Of a stretch of DNA of 64,000 nt, positions 17,932 through 26,852 are shown in pieces (position 1 is the first letter of the stretch; each line of letters opens with the position of its first letter). Where the stretch lies: NCBI GenBank assembly GCA_964617765.1, contig CAZTZY010000001.1, positions 1-64,000 on the forward strand, written 5' to 3'. Both the position numbers and the translations under genes were made by a program. This DNA comes from CAZTZY01 sp964617765 (GTDB taxonomy: Bacteria > Pseudomonadota > Gammaproteobacteria > Pseudomonadales > DT-91). Under the pieces are notes generated by a model that saw nothing but the letters and a program-made list of their open reading frames with translations, ran no database searches and was not told where the DNA came from.

Positions 17932-18875
17932 AAACGTAAATCCTGTGGATTAAAGTTCAAAGTAAAGGTACGAAAATTTTTCTCAAACGTTTTTGAATCG
18001 AGCTCAGCCAATTCAGGAAAACGCTGGGATTTCTCAACAGCGGCAACGGCAGATCGATCAAATGCCAAATCACCACTGCTTTTTGCCACACTGACACCCA
18101 CCACTTCACCGGTAGGAATCAACTGTATTCTTAAAAACACCTGCATCCCATTTCGCGCAGTAATCGGGCGACTCCAGTTTGATATTACAGTTCTCTGAAT
18201 CAGCGCAATATAACTCTCGGCAGAAACTTCTTCTGTACCATCCGGTGAAGATTCATCTTTTTGGGATAGCGCATCCTCATCAGGCATACTACTCAAAAGT
18301 GATTCTTCCCGCCTTTTTTTGTCTTCCAATCGCTTTTTTTCTTCCTCAGCTTTTTTGCGCTGCTCTTCTTCTTTCTGACGTTTTAACTCTTCTTCTTTCT
18401 TGTGTTGTTTTTCCACTTCTTCTTTCACTTTAGCGGTATCAATCTTTGGCTTTACCGGTTCTGGTTTCACCTGCGGTTTTGGCTCAGGCTTAGGCTCCGG
18501 TTTCGGTTCTGGTTTTGGNNNNNNNNNNNNNNNNNNNNNNNNNNNNNNNNNNNNNNNNNNNNNNNNNNNNNNNNNNNNNNNNNNNNNNNNNNNNNNNNNN
18601 NNNNNNNNNNNNNNNNNNGGCTCAACCTTGGGTTCTGGTTTAGTTTCAACCTTGGGCTTAGGTACATCTTTCGGCTTTGGCTGCTGAAACTCTTGTTGCG
18701 GACCTTTCTTTTTTTTCTGCTCCATACTCACTAATGTCGCACGAACCATTTTAGGTTGCGGTATTTCGAACACCCTGTCATCAGAAAGAAATGAGCCCAT
18801 AATCCATAACAGCAATAAAGAATGCAGTATGACTGTAAAGGTAACAGGAACAACGTATTCACGCGAAACCCTCAT
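17928..18875 (-). CDS. tolA: Tol-Pal protein TolA, interrupted by a sequence gap
   Basis: TolA spans the periplasm and couples TolQR energy to the outer membrane. It has an N-terminal transmembrane segment (about 10-30, VTFTVILHSLLLLWIMG). A long charged domain follows, with KPEP-type repeats and then a Lys/Glu-rich helix. The C-terminal domain contains YIALIQRTVISNWSRP and ends in the TonB-like FNPQDL. A run of 100 N (18519-18618) lies in the KPEP repeat, so the true length is unknown. The two flanks stay in one frame across exactly 100 N, which has a one-in-three chance of being coincidence. It abuts tolR (ATG directly after its stop) and overlaps tolB. Confidence 0.93.
   Translation of the reverse strand: MRVSREYVVPVTFTVILHSLLLLWIMGSFLSDDRVFEIPQPKMVRATLVSMEQKKKKGPQQEFQQPKPKDVPKPKVETKPEPKVEXXXXXXXXXXXXXXXXXXXXXXXXXXXXXXXXXXPKPEPKPEPKPEPKPQVKPEPVKPKIDTAKVKEEVEKQHKKEEELKRQKEEEQRKKAEEEKKRLEDKKRREESLLSSMPDEDALSQKDESSPDGTEEVSAESYIALIQRTVISNWSRPITARNGMQVFLRIQLIPTGEVVGVSVAKSSGDLAFDRSAVAAVEKSQRFPELAELDSKTFEKNFRTFTLNFNPQDLRL
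18519..18618. other. Assembly gap of 100 N within tolA
   Basis: Exactly 100 undetermined bases stand between copies of a Lys-Pro-Glu codon repeat on both sides. The round number is typical of a scaffold gap of unknown size caused by a low-complexity repeat. Confidence 0.95.
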
Positions 18876-19304
18876 TTAGCGGGCCGGCTCCTGCAGCGGT
18901 TCTGTTACCAAACCCACTTGCCCAACTCCAGCCTCTTCCAGTTCAGTCATCAATGTAACGACCTGACCATAGGGGACACTATGATCTCCCCATACCAGAA
19001 CTTGTGTTTCAGGCTTGATTTCAATCACTTTTCGAATAGATTCCTGAATTTCAGCAATCGGCTTTTGCGCCTCTTTTTCACCCAGATTTAAATAAAGACT
19101 ACCATCTGCCTTGATAGAAACGACTAAAGGTTCATCTTTAGGTGTATCAAGCGGCCTGGCATTAGATTTTGGCAGCTCAACTTTTACGCCCTGCGTTAAC
19201 AAAGGCGTGGTCACCATAAAAATAACCAACAGCACTAACATAACATCAATGTAAGGGACTACATTGATTTCAGAACTAAAACGATGCCTTCCAGAAGCAG
19301 CCAT
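18876..19304 (-). CDS. tolR: Tol-Pal protein TolR
   Basis: This inner-membrane proton-channel partner of TolQ belongs to the ExbD/TolR family. One transmembrane helix (about 18-38, VPYIDVMLVLLVIFMV) carries the channel aspartate in YIDVMLVLL. The periplasmic domain contains VELPKSNARP and ends with VGQVGLVTEP. Its 142 aa is usual. It starts 2 nt after tolQ and is followed directly by tolA. Confidence 0.96.
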   Translation of the reverse strand: MAASGRHRFSSEINVVPYIDVMLVLLVIFMVTTPLLTQGVKVELPKSNARPLDTPKDEPLVVSIKADGSLYLNLGEKEAQKPIAEIQESIRKVIEIKPETQVLVWGDHSVPYGQVVTLMTELEEAGVGQVGLVTEPLQEPAR

Positions 19305-19306
19305 TG

Positions 19307-19996
19307 TTATTCACCAGCCTTGCGCTTGCCATGAGCCTGACGATGTAAAATGCTCGAAAACTCTTCAGAAAACGTTTGATAGGATTTCAATAAACTATCG
19401 GAGCGAGCCGCAAACCGGTTAAAAGCAATCACTGCGGGAATCGCGGCAAACAAACCAATGGCAGTAGCAATTAATGCTTCCGATATACCCGGTGCCACTG
19501 TAGCTATAGTAGCTTGTTGCATAGTCGCAAGACTCCGGAATGACGTCATGATTCCCCATACCGTACCAAACAAACCAACATAAGGACTGGTAGAACCCAC
19601 CGTCGCCAAAAATGCCAAATGTTTATCCAGTTTATCTTCTTCGCGCGATAACGCTACACGCATGGCTCGCTGGGTTCCTTCCATGATAGCTTCGGCCTCA
19701 ACACCTGCCTGCTGTCTCAATCGTGTATATTCCTTAAATCCTGCCCGAAATATGGATTCAGTGCCGCTCATTGTGCTCACATCAACATTACGGCGATACA
19801 GTTGCGATAAATCCACACCCGACCAGAATTCATTTTCAAAGGCATCCATGGCACCTTTGGCAACATGAAAATACCTGACGCGCTCAACTATCATCGTCCA
19901 GGAGATACACGAGGCGGCAAACAGGATTAACATGACCAACTGCACCACGAACCCGGCATTGATGATTAAACTCCAAAAAGACAAAGATTCGTGCAC
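19307..19996 (-). CDS. tolQ: Tol-Pal protein TolQ
   Basis: This inner-membrane MotA/TolQ/ExbB-family protein forms the proton channel with TolR. Three hydrophobic segments are present (about 10-32, 130-155 and 168-190). The conserved TVGSTSPYVGLFGTVWGIM and ISEALIATAIGLFAAIPAV lie in the last two. It starts with GTG at 19996, supported by an AGGAG ribosome site 7 nt upstream. At 229 aa it is full length. ybgC lies 9 nt upstream. Confidence 0.96.
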   Translation of the reverse strand: MHESLSFWSLIINAGFVVQLVMLILFAASCISWTMIVERVRYFHVAKGAMDAFENEFWSGVDLSQLYRRNVDVSTMSGTESIFRAGFKEYTRLRQQAGVEAEAIMEGTQRAMRVALSREEDKLDKHLAFLATVGSTSPYVGLFGTVWGIMTSFRSLATMQQATIATVAPGISEALIATAIGLFAAIPAVIAFNRFAARSDSLLKSYQTFSEEFSSILHRQAHGKRKAGE

Positions 19997-20005
19997 AAGA
20001 AACTC

Positions 20006-20425
20006 CTATTGATTCGTGTAATTTTTTAATGCCTGGTACATAACATCCGGCATGGCCATTGGACGCATGGTTTTTTTACTCACACAGGCAACACTCACCT
20101 TTGCCAAACACAAAGGTGCATCCACCGCATAAATATTTTGGCGAAATATAATCGAAGTACGACGTAATTGCATTATATGCGCTTCGACTTTTAACTCCTG
20201 ATCCAGTTGGGCAGGCGATTTATAGTCAACCGACAAGGAATGCACCACAAACATGGATTCCTGCTCAAAAATAAATTGTTTGTCAAAACCCAGTGCTCGC
20301 AAACATTCTGTTCTGGCTCGCTCCATGAACTTTAAATAATTCACGTGATAAACAATGCCACCGGCATCGGTATCTTCCATATAGACTCTGGCCAGCCAAA
20401 AAAATTCGGACAACACTTTATTCAT
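20006..20425 (-). CDS. ybgC: Acyl-CoA thioesterase of the Tol-Pal cluster
   Basis: This cytoplasmic hotdog-fold thioesterase is encoded with tol genes throughout the Proteobacteria. The 139-aa protein has [26 protein letters not shown], with the active-site Asp and the Tyr-His pair of the 4-hydroxybenzoyl-CoA thioesterase family (split here as [10 protein letters not shown] and [10 protein letters not shown]). The ATG at 20425 was preferred over a TTG three codons upstream. It overlaps the ruvB stop by 8 nt, so the gene is coupled to ruvB. Confidence 0.95.
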   Translation of the reverse strand: MNKVLSEFFWLARVYMEDTDAGGIVYHVNYLKFMERARTECLRALGFDKQFIFEQESMFVVHSLSVDYKSPAQLDQELKVEAHIMQLRRTSIIFRQNIYAVDAPLCLAKVSVACVSKKTMRPMAMPDVMYQALKNYTNQ

Positions 20426-21452
20426 TACTATCAAGACTCAAATCATTTTGTTGCATAGGCTTAATCAGGCCAAAATGCTCATAAGCCAACCGCGTAACCA
20501 TTCTTCCTCGTGGAGTGCGTAATATATAACCCTGCTGGATAAGGTATGGTTCTAACACATCTTCAACAGTCCCGCGCTCTTCGCTAATGGCTGCCGCGAT
20601 ACTCTCAATACCCACCGGACCGCCCTCGAATTTTTCAATCATTGTGATCAATAAACGCCTGTCCATATGATCAAAACCCAAATTATCCACATTCAGCATA
20701 TTCAAGGCTTTATCGGCTACATCCTCGGTGATAAGTCCTTGGGCTTTCACTTCGGCATAATCGCGCACCCTGCGCAATAAGCGATTGGCAATACGCGGCG
20801 TGCCACGCGAACGTTTTGCCACCTCACGCGCACCTTCGGTATCAATAGAAATATTCATGAGCCGGGCAGCACGCTCAACAATATGGGTTAAATCTTCAAC
20901 ACGATAATATTCCAGACGCTGAACAATGCCAAAACGATCCCGCAAAGGCGCTGTCAATAAACCGGCACGCGTTGTTGCACCGACTAATGTAAAAGGTGGC
21001 AAATCCAGTTTTATGGAACGCGCTGCCGGCCCTTCACCAATGACAATATTCAGCTGGAAATCTTCCATTGCCGGATAAAGTATTTCTTCGATGTGCGGGC
21101 TTAAACGATGTATTTCATCAATAAATAACACATCGCCGGCCTCAAGATTAGTCATCAGCGCAGCCAGATCACCGGCTTTTTCCAATACAGGGCCTGATGT
21201 TGTTTTTAAATTGCCACCCATTTCATTAGCAATGATATTAGCCAAGGTGGTTTTGCCCAATCCTGGCGGCCCAAATATCAAGGTATGATCAAGCGATTCC
21301 TGGCGATTCCTGGCAGCCGCCATAAAAATTTCCATTTGCTCTTTAACAACCGGCTGACCACGATATTCATCTAACGTTTTTGGCCTGACTGTTCGATCAT
21401 GAACATCTTCTTGCTGAACAGCATGGGTAATAATTCTGTCATCACTAATCAT
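20418..21452 (-). CDS. ruvB: Holliday junction helicase RuvB
   Basis: This AAA+ motor drives branch migration with RuvA. Walker A is GPPGLGKT (61-68), Walker B is FIDEIHRL (about 112-119), and sensor 1 is in LVGATTRAG. The arginine-finger segment PLRDRFG and the C-terminal winged-helix end ([17 protein letters not shown]) are present. Its 344 aa is standard. It lies 6 nt after ruvA in ruvCAB, downstream of a LexA-type box. Confidence 0.97.
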   Translation of the reverse strand: MISDDRIITHAVQQEDVHDRTVRPKTLDEYRGQPVVKEQMEIFMAAARNRQESLDHTLIFGPPGLGKTTLANIIANEMGGNLKTTSGPVLEKAGDLAALMTNLEAGDVLFIDEIHRLSPHIEEILYPAMEDFQLNIVIGEGPAARSIKLDLPPFTLVGATTRAGLLTAPLRDRFGIVQRLEYYRVEDLTHIVERAARLMNISIDTEGAREVAKRSRGTPRIANRLLRRVRDYAEVKAQGLITEDVADKALNMLNVDNLGFDHMDRRLLITMIEKFEGGPVGIESIAAAISEERGTVEDVLEPYLIQQGYILRTPRGRMVTRLAYEHFGLIKPMQQNDLSLDSNE

Positions 21453-21458
21453 GATTAT

Positions 21459-22076
21459 TTATATCATCCGTTTCAGGGCAGCCTTGATTAAGGCCTCGGC
21501 AGTAGTAAATGCTTCCGCATTTTCCGATTTCGCCATCACAATCATTTTACTGGCTTCAACCGGCTTGTAACCCAAAGATATTAATGCACTCTCGGCTTCA
21601 CTGGTGATTTGTTTTTCAATAAAAACCGGCTTTGCAATATTGCTTCCAGCAAGTTTACCATCTCCTTCAACAAACCAGTCTTTAAGGCGATCTCGCATCT
21701 CAACCAATAATCTCTCCGCGGTTTTCTTGCCAATACCGGGAATTTTAACTAACGCATTCACATCATCATTGTGCACATAACTCACAAAACCTTTAGGCTC
21801 AATGCTGGATAAAATAGCCAAGGCCAGTTTTGGACCAACACCATTCACTTTAATAAGGCTGCGAAACAAGTTCTGTTCATCTTTTGTGGCAAATCCATAC
21901 AATAACTGCGCATCTTCACGCACGACAAAATGCGTAAAAAGCTCTATAACACCCTGATCTGGCAATTTATAAAATGTGGTCATCGGCGCCTGGATTTCGT
22001 AGCCAATGCCATTAACGTCAATCAACAAAAAAGGTGCCTGCTTTTCCATCAAACGGCCTTTAATCCAGCCAATCAT
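21459..22076 (-). CDS. ruvA: Holliday junction protein RuvA
   Basis: This protein binds the four-way junction and recruits RuvB. It starts MIGWIKGRL and has the OB-fold segment LIDVNGIGYEI. The two helix-hairpin-helix motifs (VNGVGPKLALAILS and IPGIGKKTAERLLVEM) follow. The C-terminal domain III (ALISLGYKPVEASKMI) contacts RuvB. It is 205 aa. Its start overlaps the ruvC stop by 4 nt. Confidence 0.97.
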   Translation of the reverse strand: MIGWIKGRLMEKQAPFLLIDVNGIGYEIQAPMTTFYKLPDQGVIELFTHFVVREDAQLLYGFATKDEQNLFRSLIKVNGVGPKLALAILSSIEPKGFVSYVHNDDVNALVKIPGIGKKTAERLLVEMRDRLKDWFVEGDGKLAGSNIAKPVFIEKQITSEAESALISLGYKPVEASKMIVMAKSENAEAFTTAEALIKAALKRMI

Positions 22077-22615
22077 ACTGCGTTCCTTTGTATCATTGTT
22101 GCTTTGACTCCAGTTATAGCGGTTTTAGATCCTGCCATGCGAATCAGTGTGCTTATTGTATGTGCATGGCATAACGCTCCCGCCAGAGCATCGGCCGCAT
22201 CCTCTTGCGGAGATTTATTCAGGCTCAATAACACTTTAACCATATGTTGAACCTGGGTTTTTTCTGCGGCGCCTGTTCCAACAACAGCTTGTTTAATTTG
22301 TCTGGCAGAATATTCATGTACTTCAAGACCCGCCATGGCCCCTGATGCTATTGCAGCACCTCTGGCCTGCCCCAACTTTAACGCTGAACTGGCATTTTTG
22401 GCCATAAAAACCTGCTCCACCACCATGCATTGCGGATTATGCTCACTAATAATAAGTTGTAACGATGAGTAGATTTGTTTCAATCTTTCAGCGAATTCAT
22501 ATTCAGCCACATGAATAACACCACTGGCCAAATATTCGCTTTTGCCACCTGATGAGCGGATAACACCATAACCGGTTTTGCGTGAACCCGGGTCAATTCC
22601 CAAAATAACTGCCAT
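22073..22615 (-). CDS. ruvC: Holliday junction resolvase RuvC
   Basis: This endonuclease resolves Holliday junctions after RuvAB migration. The start ILGIDPGSRKTGYGVI holds the first catalytic Asp (D7), with further acidic residues in MVVEQVF and in PQEDAADALAGALCHAH. It is 180 aa and complete. It is the first gene of the long ruvCAB-ybgC-tolQRAB-pal-cpoB-queEC run. A LexA-type box lies about 75 nt upstream of the start. Confidence 0.97.
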   Translation of the reverse strand: MAVILGIDPGSRKTGYGVIRSSGGKSEYLASGVIHVAEYEFAERLKQIYSSLQLIISEHNPQCMVVEQVFMAKNASSALKLGQARGAAIASGAMAGLEVHEYSARQIKQAVVGTGAAEKTQVQHMVKVLLSLNKSPQEDAADALAGALCHAHTISTLIRMAGSKTAITGVKATMIQRNAV

Positions 22616-22689
22616 TGATTGAATGCCTTCAATAGTGTTGTCTTTTGTACATTATTTAAACACAAGATTTCTGCACTGTCTGTAAAATA

Positions 22690-22705
22690 CTGTATATTTC
22701 TACAG
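22690..22705 (-). promoter_or_regulatory. LexA (SOS) box upstream of ruvC
   Basis: CTGT-N8-ACAG is matched exactly (CTGTATATTTCTACAG), the gammaproteobacterial LexA consensus. It lies 75-90 nt before the ruvC start. In this position it should make the ruv genes DNA-damage inducible. Confidence 0.8.
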
Positions 22706-22725
22706 ATAAAAACCAAAAAATAAAA

Positions 22726-22747
22726 AGGGCGTCATGGAAGACGCCCT
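22726..22747 (-). terminator. Rho-independent terminator after yebC
   Basis: An 8-bp stem (AGGGCGTC / GACGCCCT, 6-nt loop) is preceded on the plus strand by A-rich DNA, which reads as a T-run on the minus strand. It lies 26 nt past the yebC stop and next to the LexA box, so it separates the aspS-yebC transcript from the ruv operon. Confidence 0.9.
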
Positions 22748-22772
22748 GGATGTGTACACTTGATCAACAGCT

Positions 22773-23519
22773 CTATGCATCAAGCTGCTGCATAACCTCT
22801 TCAGATATATCGGAATTAGTGTAGACGTTTTGCACATCATCGAGATCTTCCAGCATATCGATTAACGCCAGTACTTTTGTCGCTGCATCCTTATCAAGAT
22901 CAACGCTCGTCGAAGGAATCATTGCCACCTCACCCTCTGCCTTTATACCCGCAGCGGTTAATGCTTCTTTTACATTGAGGAAATCTTCAAACTCTGTGGT
23001 GACTTCAAAAGAACCATCATCATGCGTGACAATATCTTCAGCACCATTTTCCAATGCAATTTCCATTACTTGGTCTTCGCTTGCTCCCGACTCAATAAAT
23101 ATCTGACCTTTACGTGCAAACAAATAGGCCACACTACCATCCGTACCCAGGTTACCACCTCGCTTGGTAAACGCATGGCGAACCTCGGCAACTGTGCGGT
23201 TGCGGTTATCCGTCAAACACTCGACTAACACAGCTACTCCACCCGGACCATAACCCTCATAAGTCACTTCATCCATGTTACTTTCTTCATCATTACCGGC
23301 ACCGCGATCAATAGCGCGTTGTGCTGTATCGCGCGTCATATTAGCGCCCAAGGCTTTATCCAGTGCTGCACGTAAACGTGGATTTTCTGCAGTTAATGGT
23401 CCACCCTGTTTTGAGGCAACCACTAACTCGCGAATCAGCTTGGTAAATATCTTCCCACGTTTAGCATCTTGCGCTGCTTTCCGGTGTTTAATGTTGGAAT
23501 ATTTACTGTGCCCGGCCAT
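22773..23519 (-). CDS. yebC: YebC/PmpR family regulator
   Basis: This cytoplasmic DNA-binding or translation-associated protein begins [22 protein letters not shown] (signature split: [22 protein letters not shown]). It has the acidic C-terminal [15 protein letters not shown] typical of the family. Its 248 aa is usual. It follows aspS with a 5-nt gap and is ended by a clear terminator. Members have been described as transcription factors (PmpR) and more recently as relieving ribosome stalling at proline stretches; the function here is not shown by sequence. Confidence 0.95.
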   Translation of the reverse strand: MAGHSKYSNIKHRKAAQDAKRGKIFTKLIRELVVASKQGGPLTAENPRLRAALDKALGANMTRDTAQRAIDRGAGNDEESNMDEVTYEGYGPGGVAVLVECLTDNRNRTVAEVRHAFTKRGGNLGTDGSVAYLFARKGQIFIESGASEDQVMEIALENGAEDIVTHDDGSFEVTTEFEDFLNVKEALTAAGIKAEGEVAMIPSTSVDLDKDAATKVLALIDMLEDLDDVQNVYTNSDISEEVMQQLDA

Positions 23520-23524
23520 TTAGC

Positions 23525-25303
23525 TTACTCCGCTGCTTTCTCTTTTTTACGCAAACGAATATTCAAATCCTTCAAATGCTTTTCACTCACCTCACCAGGT
23601 GCATCTGTCATCAGACAGGCAGCTGTCTGCGTTTTCGGGAAAGCAATAACATCACGGATCGATTTGGCACCCGTCATCAGCATCACTAGTCGATCCAGAC
23701 CAAAAGCCAGACCGCCATGCGGAGGCGCACCGTATTTCAAGGCATCAAGCAGGAATCCGAATTTTTCCTGTTGGGATTCAGGGCTAATTCCTAACACTTC
23801 AAATACAGCTTTCTGCATATCCTGGTCATGGATACGGATAGAACCACCACCCAGTTCGGTGCCGTTTAATACCAGATCATAGGCAATGGATATGGCTTCA
23901 GCAGGATTCGCCTTTAGTTCTTCAGGAGAACATGCCGGACTTGTGAAAGGATGATGGGTGGAATTCAGATTGCCTTCGCCATCTTCTTCAAACATCGGAA
24001 AGTCTACTACCCATAACGGTGCCCATTCGCACTGAATGAGGTTCAGGTCTTCACCCAGTTTTACGCGCAGGGCTGCCAGCGATTCATTCACTACCTTGGC
24101 CTTGTCAGCACCAAAGAAAATCAGGTCGCCATTTTCGGCACTGACACGCTCAAGGATCGCCTGACGCACAGACACAGGCAGGAACTTGATAATCGGTGAT
24201 TGCAAGCCATTTTCGAGATCAGCCTTGTCATTTACCTTGATGTAAGCCAGACCTTTGGCACCATAAATACTGACAAATTTGGTGTACTCATCAATTTGCT
24301 TGCGCGTCAACAATTCATTACCGTTAGGTACTTTCAGGGCAGCAATACGGCCACGCTTGTCATTAGCAGGGACGGAAAATACATTGAATTCAACTTCAGT
24401 CATAAGGTCTTTGACATCAACCAACTCGAGCGGAATGCGCAAATCAGGACGATCAATACCAAAACGACGAATTGCCTCGGCATGGGTCATGCGCGGCAGT
24501 TCAGCAAATTCGACATTTTTTACTTCCTTGAACAAGTTGCGCACCATCTGCTCGGCAATCGACATGATGTCATCGGCATTGATGAACGACATCTCGATAT
24601 CGATCTGGGTAAATTCCGGCTGGCGATCAGCACGCAAATCTTCATCGCGGAAACAACGGGCAATTTGATAATATCTATCCATGCCCGCCACCATCAGCAA
24701 CTGCTTGAACAATTGTGGTGATTGCGGCAACGCAAAAAACTTGCCATCGTGTGTGCGGCTAGGTACCAGATAATCACGCGCACCCTCGGGGGTTTCACGG
24801 GTCAGGATGGGTGTTTCGATATCGAGAAAACCATTGGCATCAAGGTAATTCCGGATGATGGTAGTCATTCTGGAACGGATACGTAACCTGTCCTGAATTT
24901 CCTTACGGCGCAAATCAAGAAACCGGTATTTAAGGCGGATATCCTCACCCACATTGGAATAGGTATCCAGCGGAAATGGCGGAGTTTCAGCCTTGTTCAG
25001 AATCTTGATTTTCTTGCCCAGCACCTCGATAGCACCTGTAGCCATATCAGGGTTTACCGTGCTTTCGGCACGCGCACGCACCAGACCAGTGATTTCTAAC
25101 ACATATTCACTGCGAACCGTATCGGCCCGCTTGAAATCTTCCTCAACATCAGGATCAAACACCACCTGCACAATTCCCTCGCGATCACGCAAATCGATGA
25201 ATATAACCCCGCCGTGATCACGACGACGATCTGCCCAACCGTATAAGGTAACTGTTTGGTCAATATGTGACTTGTTTAAAGCGCCGCAATACTCAGTGCG
25301 CAT
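23525..25303 (-). CDS. aspS: Aspartyl-tRNA synthetase
   Basis: This class II synthetase of 592 aa is the bacterial type. It has an N-terminal OB-fold ([24 protein letters not shown] region), motif 2 ([19 protein letters not shown] region), the bacterial GAD insertion, and motif 3 [15 protein letters not shown]. The catalytic domain has [21 protein letters not shown]. It lies between fmdB and yebC, an arrangement conserved in gammaproteobacteria. The sequence does not by itself show whether it discriminates against tRNA-Asn. Confidence 0.97.
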   Translation of the reverse strand: MRTEYCGALNKSHIDQTVTLYGWADRRRDHGGVIFIDLRDREGIVQVVFDPDVEEDFKRADTVRSEYVLEITGLVRARAESTVNPDMATGAIEVLGKKIKILNKAETPPFPLDTYSNVGEDIRLKYRFLDLRRKEIQDRLRIRSRMTTIIRNYLDANGFLDIETPILTRETPEGARDYLVPSRTHDGKFFALPQSPQLFKQLLMVAGMDRYYQIARCFRDEDLRADRQPEFTQIDIEMSFINADDIMSIAEQMVRNLFKEVKNVEFAELPRMTHAEAIRRFGIDRPDLRIPLELVDVKDLMTEVEFNVFSVPANDKRGRIAALKVPNGNELLTRKQIDEYTKFVSIYGAKGLAYIKVNDKADLENGLQSPIIKFLPVSVRQAILERVSAENGDLIFFGADKAKVVNESLAALRVKLGEDLNLIQCEWAPLWVVDFPMFEEDGEGNLNSTHHPFTSPACSPEELKANPAEAISIAYDLVLNGTELGGGSIRIHDQDMQKAVFEVLGISPESQQEKFGFLLDALKYGAPPHGGLAFGLDRLVMLMTGAKSIRDVIAFPKTQTAACLMTDAPGEVSEKHLKDLNIRLRKKEKAAE

Positions 25304-25317
25304 AATTTTTTCTCCGC

Positions 25318-25548
25318 TTATTCCGATGAACCGGATGATTTATCACCCGCTAAATTTTTTTGTCCTGAAGATTTGAAATCTGTTTCGTACCAACCGTCAC
25401 CTTTTAAACGAAATCCGGCTGCAGAAATCATCTTCTTCAAAGTTGATTTGGTGCAATTAGGGCAATCCGTTAAAGGTGTATCGCTTATCTTTTGCAAGGC
25501 TTCCATTCTATAACCACAAGACTGGCACTCATATTCGTAGATTGGCAT
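25318..25548 (-). CDS. FmdB-family zinc ribbon protein
   Basis: This small putative regulatory protein of 76 aa has one zinc ribbon: CXXC in YECQSCGYR (Cys9, Cys12 from the ATG at 25548) and CXXC in DCPNCTK. A Ser/Lys-rich tail follows. The start MPIYEYEC is the family's invariable N-terminus, so six in-frame codons upstream were dropped. It sits 14 nt before aspS on the same strand. The function of the family is unsettled. Confidence 0.93.
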   Translation of the reverse strand: MPIYEYECQSCGYRMEALQKISDTPLTDCPNCTKSTLKKMISAAGFRLKGDGWYETDFKSSGQKNLAGDKSSGSSE

Positions 25549-25708
25549 TTTACTTCCCCAACGCATTCAATAATAAATTTAAGCGGGCGATTATAGCAAT
25601 TTGCCCTTAGCGGCACAAAGTACACTGCATAAATTACTCAATTAAACGCGGAAAAAACCTATTTCAATGAAAAAAATGAAAAAAAGGCTTATTTTTTAGT
25701 ATTTTTAC

Positions 25709-25738
25709 TTGAGTGCAGCGTGGGAAATGCTATATAAA
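25709..25738 (+). promoter_or_regulatory. Likely sigma-70 promoter of the HU-like gene
   Basis: TTGAGT is followed after 16-18 nt by TATATA/TATAAA, with an extended TGC just before the -10. It leaves a leader of about 75 nt before the HU-like ATG at 25819. The upstream AT-rich tract (25660-25705) could act as an UP element. Confidence 0.6.
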
Positions 25739-25818
25739 TAGACAAACAACATTCATGTATTAGAACTACAGTTGTTTTTTAATAACAAAAAATTACCATC
25801 ACCGAATAGGGAACTGAT

Positions 25819-26241
25819 ATGGCTTCGACTAAAAAAGCGGCACCAGCAAAAAAAGCTCCAGCTAAAAAAGCAGCACCGGCTAAAAAAGCAGCACCAGCTA
25901 AAGCTGCTGCACCAGCACGTAAAACTACTGCTGTTGCAACTCGTTATACCAAAACACAAATCGTTACTGATTTGATGGAAACTACACAATTAAGCAAAAA
26001 ACAGGTTCAAGCAGTGTTAGATGATTTATCTACCCTGATTGAGCGCCATATCAAGAAAGGCGGATGCGGTGACTTCGTTCTTCCTGGCTTAATGAAAATA
26101 GCAACCATCAAGAAACCAGCTACCAAAGCTCGCAAAGGCATCAACCCATTCACTAAAGAAGAAGTGATGTTCAAAGCAAAACCTGCTTCAACAGCTGTTA
26201 AAGTTCGTCCTCTGAGCAAACTGAAAGAAATGGCTAAATAA
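25819..26241 (+). CDS. HU-family DNA-binding protein with histone-H1-like Lys/Ala/Pro tail
   Basis: This nucleoid protein of 140 aa has two parts. Residues 4-35 are repeats of PAKKA type, like the C-terminal tail of eukaryotic histone H1. Residues about 41-138 form an HU/IHF-type domain (YTKTQIVTDLMETTQLSKKQVQAVLDDL, then KARKGINPFTKEEV; given in pieces). The beta-arm sequence GINPFTKE is a relative of the HU RNPxTG arm. A good promoter and an AGGGA site precede it, and a strong terminator follows, suggesting high monocistronic expression. Similar fused proteins occur in Xanthomonas and other gammaproteobacteria. The repeat codons are slippage-prone, so length may vary between strains. Confidence 0.92.
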   Translation: MASTKKAAPAKKAPAKKAAPAKKAAPAKAAAPARKTTAVATRYTKTQIVTDLMETTQLSKKQVQAVLDDLSTLIERHIKKGGCGDFVLPGLMKIATIKKPATKARKGINPFTKEEVMFKAKPASTAVKVRPLSKLKEMAK

Positions 26242-26261
26242 TCAAGCTGTTTGATTTCATA

Positions 26262-26290
26262 AAAAGGCATGTTTTCACATGCCTTTTTTT
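26262..26290 (+). terminator. Rho-independent terminator after the HU-like gene
   Basis: A 10-bp stem AAAAGGCATG / CATGCCTTTT with a 6-nt loop is followed by a run of T. It lies 20 nt after the stop codon and before the converging HIT gene. Confidence 0.92.
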
Positions 26291-26340
26291 ATTCTGCTTT
26301 TCCGCTACACCTGAGTCAAAATCCCTTTCCAAAACTCAAT

Positions 26341-26757
26341 TTAATCCATCAGCATTTCCGCAAACAAGGCTCTTAAACCAGCCAGAGTAGCATCCATTTC
26401 TGCGACTCCATAAACACTCGCGGGCTGAAAACCCCAGACCGGCTTTGGCCAGGCAATATCCTTTACATAACGGGCAATATGATGAATATGCAATTGGGGC
26501 ACGACATTTCCCAAAGCAGCAATATTCATTTTATCAGCCTGAAAATGCACTTGCATTTTACCGGCAACAAACACCGATTCCCTGAGCAATTGCTGCTGAT
26601 CTTGCTCCGTTAAGTGATGAATTTCCGAAATACCTTGACGGCGCGGCACCAAAATAATCCAGGGATAATTGGCATCATTCATTAGCAAGACTTCACACAA
26701 TGTGAAACTACCCACTTTAACCGTATCATTTGCCAAACGCTCATGCAGTTGAAACAT
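26341..26757 (-). CDS. HIT-domain nucleotide hydrolase/transferase-like protein
   Basis: This cytoplasmic histidine-triad protein of 138 aa has the motif VPQLHIHHIARY, with His90 and the putative catalytic His92. The surrounding WIILVPRR and the C-terminal WPKPVWG match the proteobacterial HIT branch often called diadenosine tetraphosphate hydrolase-like. The third canonical histidine is replaced, giving QLHxHHIAR rather than HxHxH. It is transcribed divergently from proS across about 95 nt. The substrate is uncertain. Confidence 0.92.
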   Translation of the reverse strand: MFQLHERLANDTVKVGSFTLCEVLLMNDANYPWIILVPRRQGISEIHHLTEQDQQQLLRESVFVAGKMQVHFQADKMNIAALGNVVPQLHIHHIARYVKDIAWPKPVWGFQPASVYGVAEMDATLAGLRALFAEMLMD

Positions 26758-26852
26758 AGGAAACCTCTGTACCTAAACCTCGTAGAACCGTAAAATTTAC
26801 CGCATCTGATTTTGTAAACACACAACTATTTTATTTTACCGAGCCTGTCACT

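Noticed and set aside
18402..18734. Plus-strand frames running through the N gap
   Set aside because: They are opposite the tolA repeat and consist only of Phe/Leu/Arg/Trp low-complexity codons.
24200..24721. 173-codon open frame antisense to aspS
   Set aside because: Shadow of the synthetase gene with no ribosome site or known motif.
25753..25989. Cys/Ser/Phe-rich minus-strand frame over the HU-like gene
   Set aside because: It is the mirror of the Lys/Ala repeat codons in the HU tail.
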